Counted from the stretch's first letter, positions 1-8,822 are shown. The stretch is 64,000 bases of DNA from Verrucomicrobiota bacterium (GCA_023416735.1 JAEZGX010000017.1:124001-188000); one strand, 5' to 3'. Notes: generated by a model not told the origin, from the letters alone. Numbers and translations are program-made.

Positions 1-2
1 TT

Positions 3-1130
3 CGGCCTTGGGACCAATGGACGCCCGACGGCCAACCCCAACCCGGCACCGAAGAGGCCATCGCCGCCATCGAAGCGGCGCTCAAACTCAACCTCCACCA
101 CCCGCTCGCCAATCATCTCTACATCCACGCGGTCGAAGCCTCGAAACACCCCGAGCGCGCCAACGCCGCCGCCGACCGCCTGCGCGAATTGCAGCCCGGA
201 CTCGCCCATAACGTCCACATGCCCTCGCACATCGATATTCGCAACGGCCGCTGGCACGACGCGATCGTCGCGAATCAAAAGGCGATCGAAGCCTCGCGTC
301 GCTTCCGCGAACGCGCCGGCCCACCTCAAGGTCCGCTTCACCTTTATAACGCCCACAACCGCCACATGCTCGCCTACGCCGCGATGATGACCGGTCGCCA
401 GGAACTCGCCGTGGACGAGATCCGCCAAATGGTCGACGACCTTCCCGCGGACTTCGTGAAAGATTTCGCCGTCGCGACCGACGCGTATATCGCCATGCCC
501 TACGAGGTGCTCCTGCGTTTCGGCCGCTGGGACGACGTTCTCGCCATCCCGGAACATCCCGAACATTTGCCGTTCGCCCGTGCGATGCGTCACGCCGCTC
601 GCGGCATCGCCTACGCCGCCAAGGGCGACATCGCTCGCGCCCGCTCCGAACAAGAAAAATACCTGGCAGCGATCCCGCTCGTTCCCGAGGCGACGAGTGC
701 CGGCCCGGTCAAAGTGCACACGATCCTCGCCGTCGCGACGCCCATGCTCGCCGGCGAGATCCTTTATCGCGAAGGCAAAATCGACGAAGGCATCGCCCAA
801 CTCCGCGACGCCGCGCGCGCCGAAGATGCGCTAAGCTACATCGAACCGCCCGCGTGGTTCCTGCCCGTCCGCCACGCACTCGGCGCTTCACTGATGCAAG
901 CCGGCCGCTTTGCCGAAGCGGAAGCGGTTTATCGCGAAGACCTGCAACGTCACCCGAACAACGGTTGGTCACTCTTCGGTCTCGCCGACAGCCTGCGCAT
1001 GCGCGGGCGCGTCGACGAAGCAAAGCAGGTTTTCGCGCAATTCGATGAAATCTGGCGTGACTCCGACACGCGCATCACCTCGTCATGCATGTGCCTCCCG
1101 CGCGCCGACACGGCTGCCATCGTCGAGTAA
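3..1130 (+). CDS. TPR-repeat protein, 3' part (5' end outside window)
   Basis: The frame is open from the first bases of the window to a TAA at 1128-1130, so the start lies upstream; about 375 residues are visible. The text is helical and repeat-rich. It includes the segments NHLYIHAVEAS and HNVHMPSHIDIR near the visible start and a typical TPR pair near the end (GRFAEAEAVYREDLQRHPNN, then a similar copy beginning RVDEAKQVF). Proteins of this type are uncharacterised TPR proteins, and the role of this one is unknown. The next gene, folC, is convergent with a 36-bp gap. A complete protein is expected to have more TPRs and perhaps a signal peptide upstream. An internal ATG at 189 lies within the repeat region and is not a likely start. 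Confidence 0.8.
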   Translation, partial: RPWDQWTPDGQPQPGTEEAIAAIEAALKLNLHHPLANHLYIHAVEASKHPERANAAADRLRELQPGLAHNVHMPSHIDIRNGRWHDAIVANQKAIEASRRFRERAGPPQGPLHLYNAHNRHMLAYAAMMTGRQELAVDEIRQMVDDLPADFVKDFAVATDAYIAMPYEVLLRFGRWDDVLAIPEHPEHLPFARAMRHAARGIAYAAKGDIARARSEQEKYLAAIPLVPEATSAGPVKVHTILAVATPMLAGEILYREGKIDEGIAQLRDAARAEDALSYIEPPAWFLPVRHALGASLMQAGRFAEAEAVYREDLQRHPNNGWSLFGLADSLRMRGRVDEAKQVFAQFDEIWRDSDTRITSSCMCLPRADTAAIVE

Positions 1131-1166
1131 CCCACCTCCCTGCTTCGATCCATCGAAAGCGCTCGC

Positions 1167-2441
1167 TCAGAAATCCTGCAGCCGGCTCTCGCTCGGTCCT
1201 CGCCCAGGCTCGATACGTGCGAGCGCCTCGCCGGCCAGATACACGGATCCGGTTACCACCACCGTGTCGCCGGGTTCGCCCACCGCACACACATCCGTGG
1301 CAGGGAAAATCCGCTCGATCGATCCGCGCCTTACTCGTCCTTCGAAAGACCCCGGCACCAGGGATTGCAGTTCTTCGAAGCGGCAGGCGCGGCTCTGCGC
1401 CGGCACGACGAAGTGAATCTCACGCGCATACCGGCAAAACACGTCGACCAACGCCTTCGCCCGAGACACTCCGAGCACGCCGCCGACAATCACCGGCGCC
1501 CGGCCGGCCGTCCCGACGAGTTCTTTCAAATTCCCGTCGAGCACCTCCGCGCCTTCGGAATTATGTGACGTATCCACAATTACGCGACGTCGTCCTACAA
1601 TGAGCTCCTGCCAGCGCGCCGGCCAGTGCACCGTGTTTAGGCCTTCGTCGATCATGGCGGGCGTGGTCTTCCATCGTTCCGGCAAAACCCGCACCGCCAG
1701 CGCCGCCGTCGCGGCGTTCCAGCGCTGATAGACACCTGGAAGGTTCGTCGACGGATAATCTTCCGCCTTCTCTCCAAACGCGTCGGTCACTTCATGAACC
1801 GGCGCTTCGCGCGATCGCGCAATCTCCACGATCGTCGCCCGCGCGGCCGGAGGGAGACGTCCGAGAACAACCGGCCGGCCTGGTTTGATGATTCCGGCTT
1901 TCTCCGTCGCAATATCCTCCAACGTGTCCCCCAACACGTCGCAGTGATCGAATCCGATCGACGTGATCACGCTCACTTCGGGCATCACGATGTTCGTTGC
2001 ATCAAGCCGGCCGCCGAGTCCGACTTCCAGACAGGAAACATCGCACCCTCGGCGCGCGAAATGAACGAACGCCATCGCCGTCATGAACTCGAAGTAGCTC
2101 GGCGGTTCTTCGCCCAGGTTCATCGCCAGCGGCTCCATCTCCGCCACGTAAGCCGCGATCTCATCATCGCTCAGCGGGCGACGGTCCACCTGCACCCGCT
2201 CGCCGAGTCGAACGAGATGCGGCGAGGTATATAATCCCGTGCGCCAGCCCGCGGTCCGCAGGATCGACTCGATCATCGCCGCAACGGAGCCCTTCCCGTT
2301 TGTCCCCGAAATGTGAATACAAGGCACCGCGTCCTGCGGGTTGCCCAACTGCTCCGCGAAACGCCGCATCCGATCCAATCCGAGCGTCACGCCACGGCGT
2401 TTGAATCCCAGCAAAACCTCTCGAGCAGCGGCGTAGTCCAT
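1167..2441 (-). CDS. folC: Bifunctional folylpolyglutamate synthase / dihydrofolate synthase
   Basis: This cytoplasmic ATP-dependent ligase adds L-glutamate to dihydropteroate and to reduced folates. The protein is 424 residues, the usual FolC length. The nucleotide-binding loop SGTNGKGS is at about 45-52. EVGLGGRLDATN is at about 139-150. The conserved run GFDH...LG.T...IA.EKAGIIK is at 163-186 and carries the Mur-ligase-type lysine. The gene is last in the minus-strand arm pabB-pabC-folC and starts 24 bp after the pabC stop. With folP, folB and folK on the opposite strand it covers the late steps of folate synthesis. Nothing is missing. Confidence 0.96.
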   Translation of the reverse strand: MDYAAAREVLLGFKRRGVTLGLDRMRRFAEQLGNPQDAVPCIHISGTNGKGSVAAMIESILRTAGWRTGLYTSPHLVRLGERVQVDRRPLSDDEIAAYVAEMEPLAMNLGEEPPSYFEFMTAMAFVHFARRGCDVSCLEVGLGGRLDATNIVMPEVSVITSIGFDHCDVLGDTLEDIATEKAGIIKPGRPVVLGRLPPAARATIVEIARSREAPVHEVTDAFGEKAEDYPSTNLPGVYQRWNAATAALAVRVLPERWKTTPAMIDEGLNTVHWPARWQELIVGRRRVIVDTSHNSEGAEVLDGNLKELVGTAGRAPVIVGGVLGVSRAKALVDVFCRYAREIHFVVPAQSRACRFEELQSLVPGSFEGRVRRGSIERIFPATDVCAVGEPGDTVVVTGSVYLAGEALARIEPGRGPSESRLQDF

Positions 2442-2465
2442 GGCGATGATTTCCGGTAACGAAAC

Positions 2466-3332
2466 CTAGGCGCCCGCCGTCGCGGCCAGCGACTCCCGCC
2501 ATTGTTGCCGCAGCGAAACCACCAGCGGATGCGCGTGCGACGCAAACGTGCCGAGCGCATCGAGATCGTTTCGATCCCAGATCGTCCTCACTGGCGTAAT
2601 CCCGCGCACCGCGTTCGAAACGAACACCGCGTCCGCCTTCAGAATCTCCGGCAACTCCGCGTGCACCGCGCGAGCCGGCAGCCCCATCGCCAATACCCAC
2701 GCGAGACAAGTTCCTTCAACGGGACCAAGCGCCGGATCGCAGAAACGCACTTCTCCATCCGTCACCCACGCGACGCTTTGTCGCGTCGTTTCCACTACGA
2801 AATTCCCCTCACGCGACAGAAACAGTCCTTCGTCCGACTCCGCCCGCGAACGCTTCGCCAGTTCGTTCGCGCCCAACCACGCGTTCGCGTAGTTCAAGCT
2901 CTTCGGCCGCGGCCGCCACTCGCCATTGTCGCGCAACGTGCAGAGGACACGCAAATCGACGCCTTCGTTCGGTGGCTCAGGCGGCAGCGCTCGCAAGGTG
3001 AGCAACTCGCTCGGCAGCTCGTTCGTCGCTCCGCCCGTCAGGGTGTAACGAAACACCGCGTCAACCTCTCCGCTCGCGGCGAGCATCTGCCTCACGACTT
3101 CCCGTAAACGCGATTCGTCTTCCGCGAGAAAACCGGGCGGAATCGCAATCCCCGCCGTGGCACAGGCGCGTCGAAGGCGTGCGAGGTTGAACGACCAGTG
3201 ATGCGGACGACTTCCGCTCGTGCGAAACGTCTCGAAGAATCCGATACCGAAAAGCATCGCGCGATCGCTGATCGACAGGCGTGCGTCGGCGGCAGGGAGC
3301 AATTTGCCGTTGAAGTAAACGGAAGCGCACAT
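2466..3332 (-). CDS. pabC: Class IV aminotransferase, probable aminodeoxychorismate lyase
   Basis: This is a PLP enzyme of the fold-type IV family, 288 residues. The N-terminus has the family pattern for early substrate-binding residues (SVYFNGKLLP, then RAMLFGIGFFETFRT). The PLP lysine is probably Lys144 in PKSLNY. The C-terminal motifs VEGTCLAWVL and VFVSNAVRGITPV match the cofactor-phosphate and active-site loops. Sequence alone does not separate PabC from branched-chain or D-amino acid aminotransferases. The call rests on context: the start lies 2 nt after the pabB stop and folC follows directly. It would release 4-aminobenzoate and pyruvate from aminodeoxychorismate. Confidence 0.85.
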   Translation of the reverse strand: MCASVYFNGKLLPAADARLSISDRAMLFGIGFFETFRTSGSRPHHWSFNLARLRRACATAGIAIPPGFLAEDESRLREVVRQMLAASGEVDAVFRYTLTGGATNELPSELLTLRALPPEPPNEGVDLRVLCTLRDNGEWRPRPKSLNYANAWLGANELAKRSRAESDEGLFLSREGNFVVETTRQSVAWVTDGEVRFCDPALGPVEGTCLAWVLAMGLPARAVHAELPEILKADAVFVSNAVRGITPVRTIWDRNDLDALGTFASHAHPLVVSLRQQWRESLAATAGA

Positions 3333-3334
3333 GG

Positions 3335-4888
3335 TCAGGCCGGAGAAGGTGTCGCACTCGCCGCCTCGGCTCGCTCAAGCGCAACCCACAGAGCCTGCGC
3401 CTTCCGCTTCGCTTCGTCGAGTTCGCGTTCGGGATTCGAATCCGCCACCACGCCCGCGCCCGCCTGCACATGCGCGATTCCGTCCTGCAACAGCATCGAT
3501 CGAATCACGATGTTCAGCTCCATCTCGCCCGCGTAACTGATCCATCCGAGCGAACCCGTATAGAAGCCGCGTCCGACCGGTTCGAGTTCCTCGACGATCT
3601 CCATCGTGCGAACTTTCGGACAACCCGTGATCGTGCCGCCGGGAAACATCGATTTGAACACGTCCACCCACGTGCATCCCCTCGCCAGCCGGCCTTCAAC
3701 TTGCGAGACAATGTGCATCACGTGCGAATACCGCTCGAGCACCATGAACTCGGGCACGTGCACACTTCCGAATTCCGCCACGCGCCCAATGTCATTGCGG
3801 ATCAGATCGACCAACATGAGGTGCTCCGCCCGCTCCTTCTCGCTGGCCAGAAGCTCCGCCGAAAAATGCGAATCGTCTGCCGCAACCTGCCCTCGCGGCC
3901 GCGTGCCGGCGATCGGACGCGAGCTGATCACGCCTGCTTCCAATTTCACGAGGAGTTCCGGCGATCCGCACACGAGCGCAAATTCGCGCAGCTTGAACAA
4001 CCCCATGTAAGGCGACGGATTTACCCGCCTCACCGCATCGTAGATCTTTTCTGCGGACACCGCGGTCGGCCGGCTCGTCCTGCGCGAGAGGTTCACCTGA
4101 TACGTATCACCCGCTGCAATGTAATTGTGGATACGAACGGCCGCCGCCTGAAATCCTTCCGCTGAAAACGACGACGCTGAAGCCACCTGCTCCCTCGATC
4201 CTGCATCGGATCTCCCATCACTTTTTTCCCGATCGATCGCGAGCGACGAACGCCATTGTTGCACCGCGGCTTCAGCTGCAACCTGCGCCGCGGCAAATTG
4301 CGTCTCGAGCGAACGCTCCGGAAAAAATTGCGACCAAACCACCACTCCCAACGAACGCTGTGCGTGATCGTAGATGAACAGCTCGCGCGGTTCGATCGCA
4401 GCAAAGAGCGGGAGCGTAAGATCGCGCCGCGCCGTTCGCGGCAAGCGCTCCCAAGTTTGCACCAGATCGTAGCCGAAAAGTCCGATGAAACCGCCCGTCA
4501 TCGCCGGCCAGCCGTCAAGCCGCGGCGCTCGACGCTCCGCCATCAACTCCCGCAACAACTCCAGCGGCATCCCCTGCCGCACATCAGATTCGGACATCCC
4601 GTCGCCGGAAAAAATCCGCACGCCGCCACTCTCCGCCCACACCAGTCGCTCCGCTTTGCTACATATATAAGTGTAGCGTCCCGACGGCGCACTTTCGAGC
4701 AACGCGAAGGGGGCCTCGTTCGCAAATGCTTCCCAAAAAGCAGGCAGTTCGACATTGGACCAAACCGCCACGGCCGGCAGCCACGCGCAGCCTTGTCGCT
4801 GCCACGTTTTCCAATCGTCGTAGGTCACCGGTCTCACGCTGCTCAATCTCGCCGACCGCGTCCTCGCGTCACGACGATTCCGCGACAT
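3335..4888 (-). CDS. pabB: Aminodeoxychorismate synthase component I (chorismate-binding enzyme)
   Basis: This protein belongs to the chorismate-utilising TrpE/PabB family, 517 residues. The catalytic domain spans about 245-505. It contains PIAGTRPRG (325-333), DLIRNDIGR (361-369), FPGGTITGCPK (415-425) and GAGVVADSNPERELDE (about 477-492). The N-terminal half carries the usual GGFIGLFGYD segment (132-141). The start chosen is the ATG at 4888, 48 bp from the divergent folP start. Residue 327 is Ala (PIAGT), as in anthranilate synthase; E. coli PabB has Lys there. The PabB call therefore depends on the pabC-folC neighbourhood, and TrpE-like activity cannot be excluded. No glutamine amidotransferase partner (pabA/trpG) is visible. 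Confidence 0.85.
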   Translation of the reverse strand: MSRNRRDARTRSARLSSVRPVTYDDWKTWQRQGCAWLPAVAVWSNVELPAFWEAFANEAPFALLESAPSGRYTYICSKAERLVWAESGGVRIFSGDGMSESDVRQGMPLELLRELMAERRAPRLDGWPAMTGGFIGLFGYDLVQTWERLPRTARRDLTLPLFAAIEPRELFIYDHAQRSLGVVVWSQFFPERSLETQFAAAQVAAEAAVQQWRSSLAIDREKSDGRSDAGSREQVASASSFSAEGFQAAAVRIHNYIAAGDTYQVNLSRRTSRPTAVSAEKIYDAVRRVNPSPYMGLFKLREFALVCGSPELLVKLEAGVISSRPIAGTRPRGQVAADDSHFSAELLASEKERAEHLMLVDLIRNDIGRVAEFGSVHVPEFMVLERYSHVMHIVSQVEGRLARGCTWVDVFKSMFPGGTITGCPKVRTMEIVEELEPVGRGFYTGSLGWISYAGEMELNIVIRSMLLQDGIAHVQAGAGVVADSNPERELDEAKRKAQALWVALERAEAASATPSPA

Positions 4889-4936
4889 GCTGCTTTAGGT
4901 TGGAAACGGAGAGCCCGGCACACTCACATCGCACCG

Positions 4937-5830
4937 ATGCATTCCTGGCAAAGTCCGCATGGCCGCCCCTTGCCTGAAATCGGGCAACGCACGCTGATCA
5001 TGGGAATCCTCAACGTGACCCCCGATTCATTCTCCGACGGCGGCCAACTGGAATCGACCCAGGCCGTCGTCGATCGCGCCGGCGCCATGCTCGACGCGGG
5101 AGCGGACGTGCTCGATCTCGGGGGCGAATCGACCCGCCCGGGCTCCCAACCGGTGAACGCGAAGCAAGAACTCGATCGAGTGCTGCCCGCGATCGAAGCC
5201 CTGCGCCGCTGCTGGCCAAATGTTCCGCTTTCGATCGACACCTACAAGGCCGAGGTCGCCGATGCCGCGATCGGCGCCGGCGCCGACATCATCAACGACG
5301 TTTGGGGCGCGCTCCACGGTCTCTCATCCAGCGATCGTCGCGCACGCATTTCGTCCTTCCGATCTGAACCAACACCAATGGCGCTCGTTGCCGCCCGACG
5401 AAATTGCCCGCTGATCCTGATGCACAACCGCCCGGATCGCGACTATGGCGACTTCATGAGCGATGTGCTCAGCGATTTGAAAATGAGCATCGCCGCCGCC
5501 CAAGCCGCGGGCCTCGATAAGCGGCAGATCTTGACCGATCCCGGTTTCGGTTTCGCGAAAAACATCCCGCAAAATCTCGCCGTGCTTCGCGATCTCCGCC
5601 GCATCGTGGAGTTGGGTTTTCCCGTCTTGGTGGGCACCTCGCGCAAATCCACCCTCGGCGCCGTGCTCGGCACGACCGTGAGCGACCGTCTGGAAGCCGG
5701 AGGGGCGACCGTCGTGTGGGCGATTCAACAAGGCGCCGCCATGATCCGGGTTCACGACGTGCGCGAAATGGCTCGCTTCGCCCGCATGGCGGACGCGATC
5801 AAGGCCGGTCTCGATTTCAAAACTTCCTGA
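4937..5830 (+). CDS. folP: Dihydropteroate synthase
   Basis: The enzyme condenses 6-hydroxymethyl-7,8-dihydropterin pyrophosphate with 4-aminobenzoate. From the ATG at 4937 the protein is 297 residues, close to the family norm. The frame is open further upstream (from 4256), but that stretch runs antisense through pabB and has no DHPS similarity. Diagnostic segments are IMGILNVTPDSFSDGG near the N-terminus, DLGGESTRPGSQPV, the SIDTYKAEVA strand, INDVWGA, LMHNR, DPGFGFAKN and VGTSRKSTLG. It opens the plus-strand arm folP-folB-folK and is followed after 2 nt by folB. Confidence 0.96.
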   Translation: MHSWQSPHGRPLPEIGQRTLIMGILNVTPDSFSDGGQLESTQAVVDRAGAMLDAGADVLDLGGESTRPGSQPVNAKQELDRVLPAIEALRRCWPNVPLSIDTYKAEVADAAIGAGADIINDVWGALHGLSSSDRRARISSFRSEPTPMALVAARRNCPLILMHNRPDRDYGDFMSDVLSDLKMSIAAAQAAGLDKRQILTDPGFGFAKNIPQNLAVLRDLRRIVELGFPVLVGTSRKSTLGAVLGTTVSDRLEAGGATVVWAIQQGAAMIRVHDVREMARFARMADAIKAGLDFKTS

Positions 5831-5832
5831 GC

Positions 5833-6210
5833 ATGGACAAACTCATCCTTCGCGAACTCCATTTTGTCGCACGCCACGGCGTGCTGCCGGTCGAGCATGA
5901 GACGAGCCAGCACTTCTCGGCGACCTTGGAGCTGGAGCTGCCGCTCGCCGAAGCAGGCCGCACTGATCACCTCGATCGCACCATCGACTACTGCGCCGTG
6001 CAGGAAGTCGTGCGAACCATCATCGAAGGATCGCATCGGAAGCTGATCGAAACCCTCGCGGAGACGGTGGCCGCCGAGCTGTTGCGTGCATTTCCTCCGG
6101 TGCATGCCGTCACCGTCGAAATCCTGAAACCGCGTCCTCCCGTCGATTTCCAGTTCGCCGGTGTCGCCGTAAGAATCCGACGCGAACGGCGCGAATCCTC
6201 CACTCGGTGA
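5833..6210 (+). CDS. folB: Dihydroneopterin aldolase
   Basis: The enzyme converts 7,8-dihydroneopterin to 6-hydroxymethyl-7,8-dihydropterin and glycolaldehyde. The protein is 125 residues, the standard size. The start MDKLILRELHFVARHGVLP is typical of FolB and includes the conserved HG before the catalytic-site region. The segment TIDYCAVQEVV and the later LIETLAE and KPRPPV match conserved parts of the tunnelling-fold subunit. The ATG at 5833 lies 2 nt after the folP stop. The TGA overlaps the GTG start of folK by 3 bases, which suggests translational coupling. Confidence 0.94.
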   Translation: MDKLILRELHFVARHGVLPVEHETSQHFSATLELELPLAEAGRTDHLDRTIDYCAVQEVVRTIIEGSHRKLIETLAETVAAELLRAFPPVHAVTVEILKPRPPVDFQFAGVAVRIRRERRESSTR

Positions 6211-6737
6211 AATCCGGCCTCGAGATCCGCCAAGCGCTCATCGCCGCAGGCTCAAATCTCGGCGATCGCGCGACGACGCTTTCCCGCGCGCTCGCATCGC
6301 TCGGGAGCGCCGAGGGAATCATCGTGGTCGAACCGTCTTCGCTCTACGAAACGGAACCCATCGGCTTCGTCGACCAACCCCGATTTCTCAACCTCGTGGC
6401 CGGAGTGGAAACCACCCTCTCTCCGGAGGATCTCTTGGGAACGTTGCAACGCATCGAACAGGAATTCGGACGCGAACGGATTGTCCGCTGGGGTCCGCGC
6501 ACGCTCGATCTCGACCTGCTCGTTTTCGAAGGAGCCACTCGCAACGACGCGCGGCTCCAGCTGCCCCACCCTCGCATGCTCGAACGCGCCTTTGTCATGG
6601 TGCCGCTCGCCGATGTGCTCGCCCATCCGTCGTTCGCACATCGCGGATGGGATGGCTTGCGCGCGCAGACCCGCACGGCGCCGCGCGCAGGCGTATCGAA
6701 ATTCCAAGCACGATCGCCAATCCCGCGGCGGTCTTGA
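6207..6737 (+). CDS. folK: 2-amino-4-hydroxy-6-hydroxymethyldihydropteridine pyrophosphokinase
   Basis: The enzyme transfers pyrophosphate from ATP to hydroxymethyldihydropterin, giving the FolP substrate. It is 176 residues, slightly longer than the ~160 typical; the extra residues are a basic C-terminal tail. Motifs: AAGSNLGDR near the N-terminus, SSLYETEPIGF, QPRFLNLV, and the HPPK signature RWGPRTLDLDLL. A GTG start at 6207 overlaps the folB TGA, and no better start lies downstream before the AAGSNLGDR motif. It is the last gene of the folP arm; 192 bp follow before the tRNA genes. Confidence 0.95.
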   Translation: MKSGLEIRQALIAAGSNLGDRATTLSRALASLGSAEGIIVVEPSSLYETEPIGFVDQPRFLNLVAGVETTLSPEDLLGTLQRIEQEFGRERIVRWGPRTLDLDLLVFEGATRNDARLQLPHPRMLERAFVMVPLADVLAHPSFAHRGWDGLRAQTRTAPRAGVSKFQARSPIPRRS

Positions 6738-6887
6738 AGGGATCAACCGCCGCTGGGCGTTGAGCAGGAATGCTCGTATCGGTTGATCGATCATCCCATT
6801 TCCGCGTGAACAGCCGTGACCGATGGGTTCCTCCGCTGGGCAGACGAAAGGAGGTGCGCGACACTCACTGAATCGGGGAAATCACAG

Positions 6888-6916
6888 TTGACTTCATCGA
6901 GTGCTGTGTGAGTTTT
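6888..6916 (+). promoter_or_regulatory. Possible promoter for the tRNA cluster
   Basis: TTGACT at 6888-6893, then 17 bp, then AGTTTT at 6911-6916, ending 13 bp before tRNA-Lys. The -35 element is good and the -10 is poor. The rest of 6738-6929 holds nothing recognised. Confidence 0.3.
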
Positions 6917-6929
6917 TTCGCCCCTTATC

Positions 6930-7004
6930 GGCTTCCTAGCTCAATGGTAGAGCAGCTGACTCTTAATCAGTAGGTTCGGGGTTCGAGTCCCCGGGGAGCC
7001 ACCA
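6930..7004 (+). tRNA. tRNA-Lys (anticodon CTT)
   Basis: The full cloverleaf can be folded by eye. The acceptor GGCTTCC pairs with GGGAGCC with one T-G pair. The D arm is GCTC/GAGC. The anticodon stem GCTGA/TCAGT encloses CTCTTAA, giving anticodon CTT. The T arm is CGGGG TTCGAGT CCCCG, and the 3' CCA is encoded. It is the first of three tRNA genes on this strand. Confidence 0.97.
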
Positions 7005-7090
7005 GCTTTTGCTCTCGCATGCGGGCGTGGAGGCGGGTTCAGGAAGTTGTTTTCAAGTCCAAGTCGGCAGGCGCAGCCAGTTCCCTTTGC

Positions 7091-7165
7091 GCCGGCGTAG
7101 CTCAACGGTAGAGCACCTGTTTTGTAAACAGGCGGTTGCGGGTTCGAATCCCATCGCCGGCTCCA
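7091..7165 (+). tRNA. tRNA-Thr (anticodon TGT)
   Basis: The acceptor GCCGGCG/CGCCGGC is perfect, the D arm is GCTC/GAGC, and the anticodon stem CCTGT/ACAGG encloses TTTGTAA, giving anticodon TGT. CCA is encoded. The T stem GCGGG/CCCAT has one C-A mismatch next to a G-T pair, which is unusual but tolerable. The gene lies 86 bp after tRNA-Lys. Confidence 0.96.
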
Positions 7166-7215
7166 GTTGCGCTGACAACCTGCTCTCCTCAGCTCGCCGA
7201 CCCGCCTGTTTTTTT

Positions 7216-7289
7216 TGCCCGATGGTGTAATGGTAGCACAACGGATTCTGACTCCGTTTGTCTAGGTTCGAGTCCTAGTCGGGCAGCCA
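7216..7289 (+). tRNA. tRNA-Gln (anticodon CTG)
   Basis: The acceptor TGCCCGA pairs with TCGGGCA. The D arm is GTGT/GCAC with one wobble pair. The anticodon stem ACGGA/TCCGT encloses TTCTGAC, giving anticodon CTG. CCA is encoded. A run of T just upstream (7209-7216) may act as a processing or spacer sequence. Confidence 0.96.
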
Positions 7290-7681
7290 CAAAAAGAGGT
7301 CGCGCGGACGTTTGAAAATCCGGAGTTTCCCGAGCCGCCCATCGGCGGAAAACGCAAGTGTCACGCAGCCAGCATCACTGCTGTTTTTGCACATTTTCGC
7401 GCATATTTTTTTTTCGAGACAAAGTGGGTTGACAGCCAGAAATCGATGACGCCTAGTTCGCGCTCCCCCCAAGCTACCTCCAGTGTTTTCGACGCAGCGA
7501 CATGCTGACCAAATCCGCTTCTCCCGCGCAGTTTTTGAGGCCAAAAAAAATCAAGAACCGGCCTACGTCTTGCTACTTCGCGGATATGAAATTGAATCTT
7601 TCTGCGGTTGACCTCGTCTATTTTACTACCCCGGGCATCTGACCGTAGACTTCTCCCATACCCCAAACCTTTTCTCATCCT
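7290..7681. other. Intergenic region upstream of exbB, no gene seen
   Basis: These 392 bp are A/T-richer than their surroundings and include a T-rich run around 7407-7414. TTGACA at 7429-7434 is followed 17 bp later by a weak CCTAGT, a possible promoter for the exbB operon. I see no convincing reading frame on either strand and no recognised RNA. Confidence 0.4.
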
Positions 7682-8341
7682 ATGACCATCCAAAGCCTCC
7701 CCATCGCGTTCCTTCTCGGTGATGCCACACTGATGGAACTCTTCAAACACGGCGGTCCCATCATGTGGCCCATTCTGCTCGTGTCGTTCCTCGGTGTGAC
7801 CGTCATTGTCGAGCGCATGCTGTTCATCATTCGCGAAAACAGCCATCGCGAACCCGAAGTCGTGGAGAAGATGCTCGAGCTCGTCGAGAAGCGCGACGTC
7901 GACGGCGCGCTCGCCGTCGGACGCCAGAGCAAGGACTTCGTTGCTCGCATCCTCGTTTACAGCTTGTCGAACAAAGAATACTCGATGCACAACGCGTTCA
8001 TCCGCGCGTCGGGTCAGGAGCTCGCCCGCTTCCAACAAGGCATGGCCACGCTCGACACCGTGATCACCGCCGCCCCGCTCCTCGGTCTGCTCGGCACCGT
8101 GACGGGCATGATGAAAACCTTCGGAAGCATGCAAGGTGACATCGGCGCTGCCGCCGGACAAATCACCGGTGGTGTGGCCGAAGCGCTCATCGCTACGGCG
8201 GCCGGTCTCGCGATCGCCATCTGCGGCCTCCTTCCCTACAACTATCTCAACGCCCGCACCGAAGAAGCGAAGCACGAAGTCGCCGACGCTTCCAACGCGC
8301 TGGAAATCCTCGTCAAGAAATCCGAATCGTTCGCGTCCTAA
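7682..8341 (+). CDS. exbB: MotA/TolQ/ExbB proton channel family protein
   Basis: This is an inner-membrane proton-channel subunit of the TonB energising complex, 219 residues. Three membrane segments fit ExbB: about 27-50, 123-147 (LDTVITAAPLLGLLGTVTGM) and 163-189. The segment APLLGLLGTVTGM is the ExbB/TolQ family signature. The cytoplasmic loop lies between the first two. It is first in the operon; the first exbD follows after 43 bp. Adjacent exbD and tonB genes favour ExbB over TolQ. An internal ATG at codon 18 is a possible alternative start. Confidence 0.93.
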   Translation: MTIQSLPIAFLLGDATLMELFKHGGPIMWPILLVSFLGVTVIVERMLFIIRENSHREPEVVEKMLELVEKRDVDGALAVGRQSKDFVARILVYSLSNKEYSMHNAFIRASGQELARFQQGMATLDTVITAAPLLGLLGTVTGMMKTFGSMQGDIGAAAGQITGGVAEALIATAAGLAIAICGLLPYNYLNARTEEAKHEVADASNALEILVKKSESFAS

Positions 8342-8384
8342 TAAAGACCGCAATCGATCGTTTCATCTCTAGCCCTCTTTTCTT

Positions 8385-8822
8385 ATGGCCGGTTCATCAG
8401 GTGGCTCAGGCCCAGGCGGCGCCAAGAAGGCGCGCATCGAAATCATTCCGTTGATCGATGTGATCTTCTTTCTGCTCGCGACCTTCGTTTTGTTCACCCT
8501 CTCGCTGAACAAATCCGACGGTCTCTCCGGGGTCACCATGCCTCAAGCTGATACCGGCGAGACTCGCGATCCCAGTGACTCGGTTACGATCACGGTGACG
8601 CAAGAAGGCACGATCGGATGGAACAAGGATCCGGTTACTTTGGATGAGTTTCTCTCCCGGTTGCGGAGCTATAAAACTTCCAACCCGGAGGGCCGGATCC
8701 TCATTAACGGAGACGAGAACGCCTTCTTCAGTCAGGCCATCTACGTCTTCGACGAAGTCCGCAAGGCGGGCTTCCAGAAAGTGCTCATCGAAACGCGCCT
8801 CAAGGCGCCCGGTGCGAGCTGA
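8385..8822 (+). CDS. exbD: Biopolymer transporter ExbD (first copy)
   Basis: This is the periplasm-facing partner of ExbB, 145 residues. A short Gly/Ser-rich cytoplasmic head is followed by one membrane segment at about 20-42. That segment carries the essential ExbD/TolR aspartate (Asp25 in IIPLIDVIFF). The C-terminal periplasmic domain covers the rest and ends with the family's VLIETRLK-like strand. The second exbD lies 51 bp downstream and its membrane segment is almost identical, while the periplasmic domains have diverged. This points to a duplication followed by specialisation. Confidence 0.93.
   Translation: MAGSSGGSGPGGAKKARIEIIPLIDVIFFLLATFVLFTLSLNKSDGLSGVTMPQADTGETRDPSDSVTITVTQEGTIGWNKDPVTLDEFLSRLRSYKTSNPEGRILINGDENAFFSQAIYVFDEVRKAGFQKVLIETRLKAPGAS

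Noticed and set aside
4256..4936. Upstream extension of the folP frame
   Set aside because: It is antisense to pabB; DHPS similarity begins only after the ATG at 4937.
7009..7230. Small frames running through the tRNA genes
   Set aside because: They overlap tRNA-Thr and part of tRNA-Gln and have no protein-like content.
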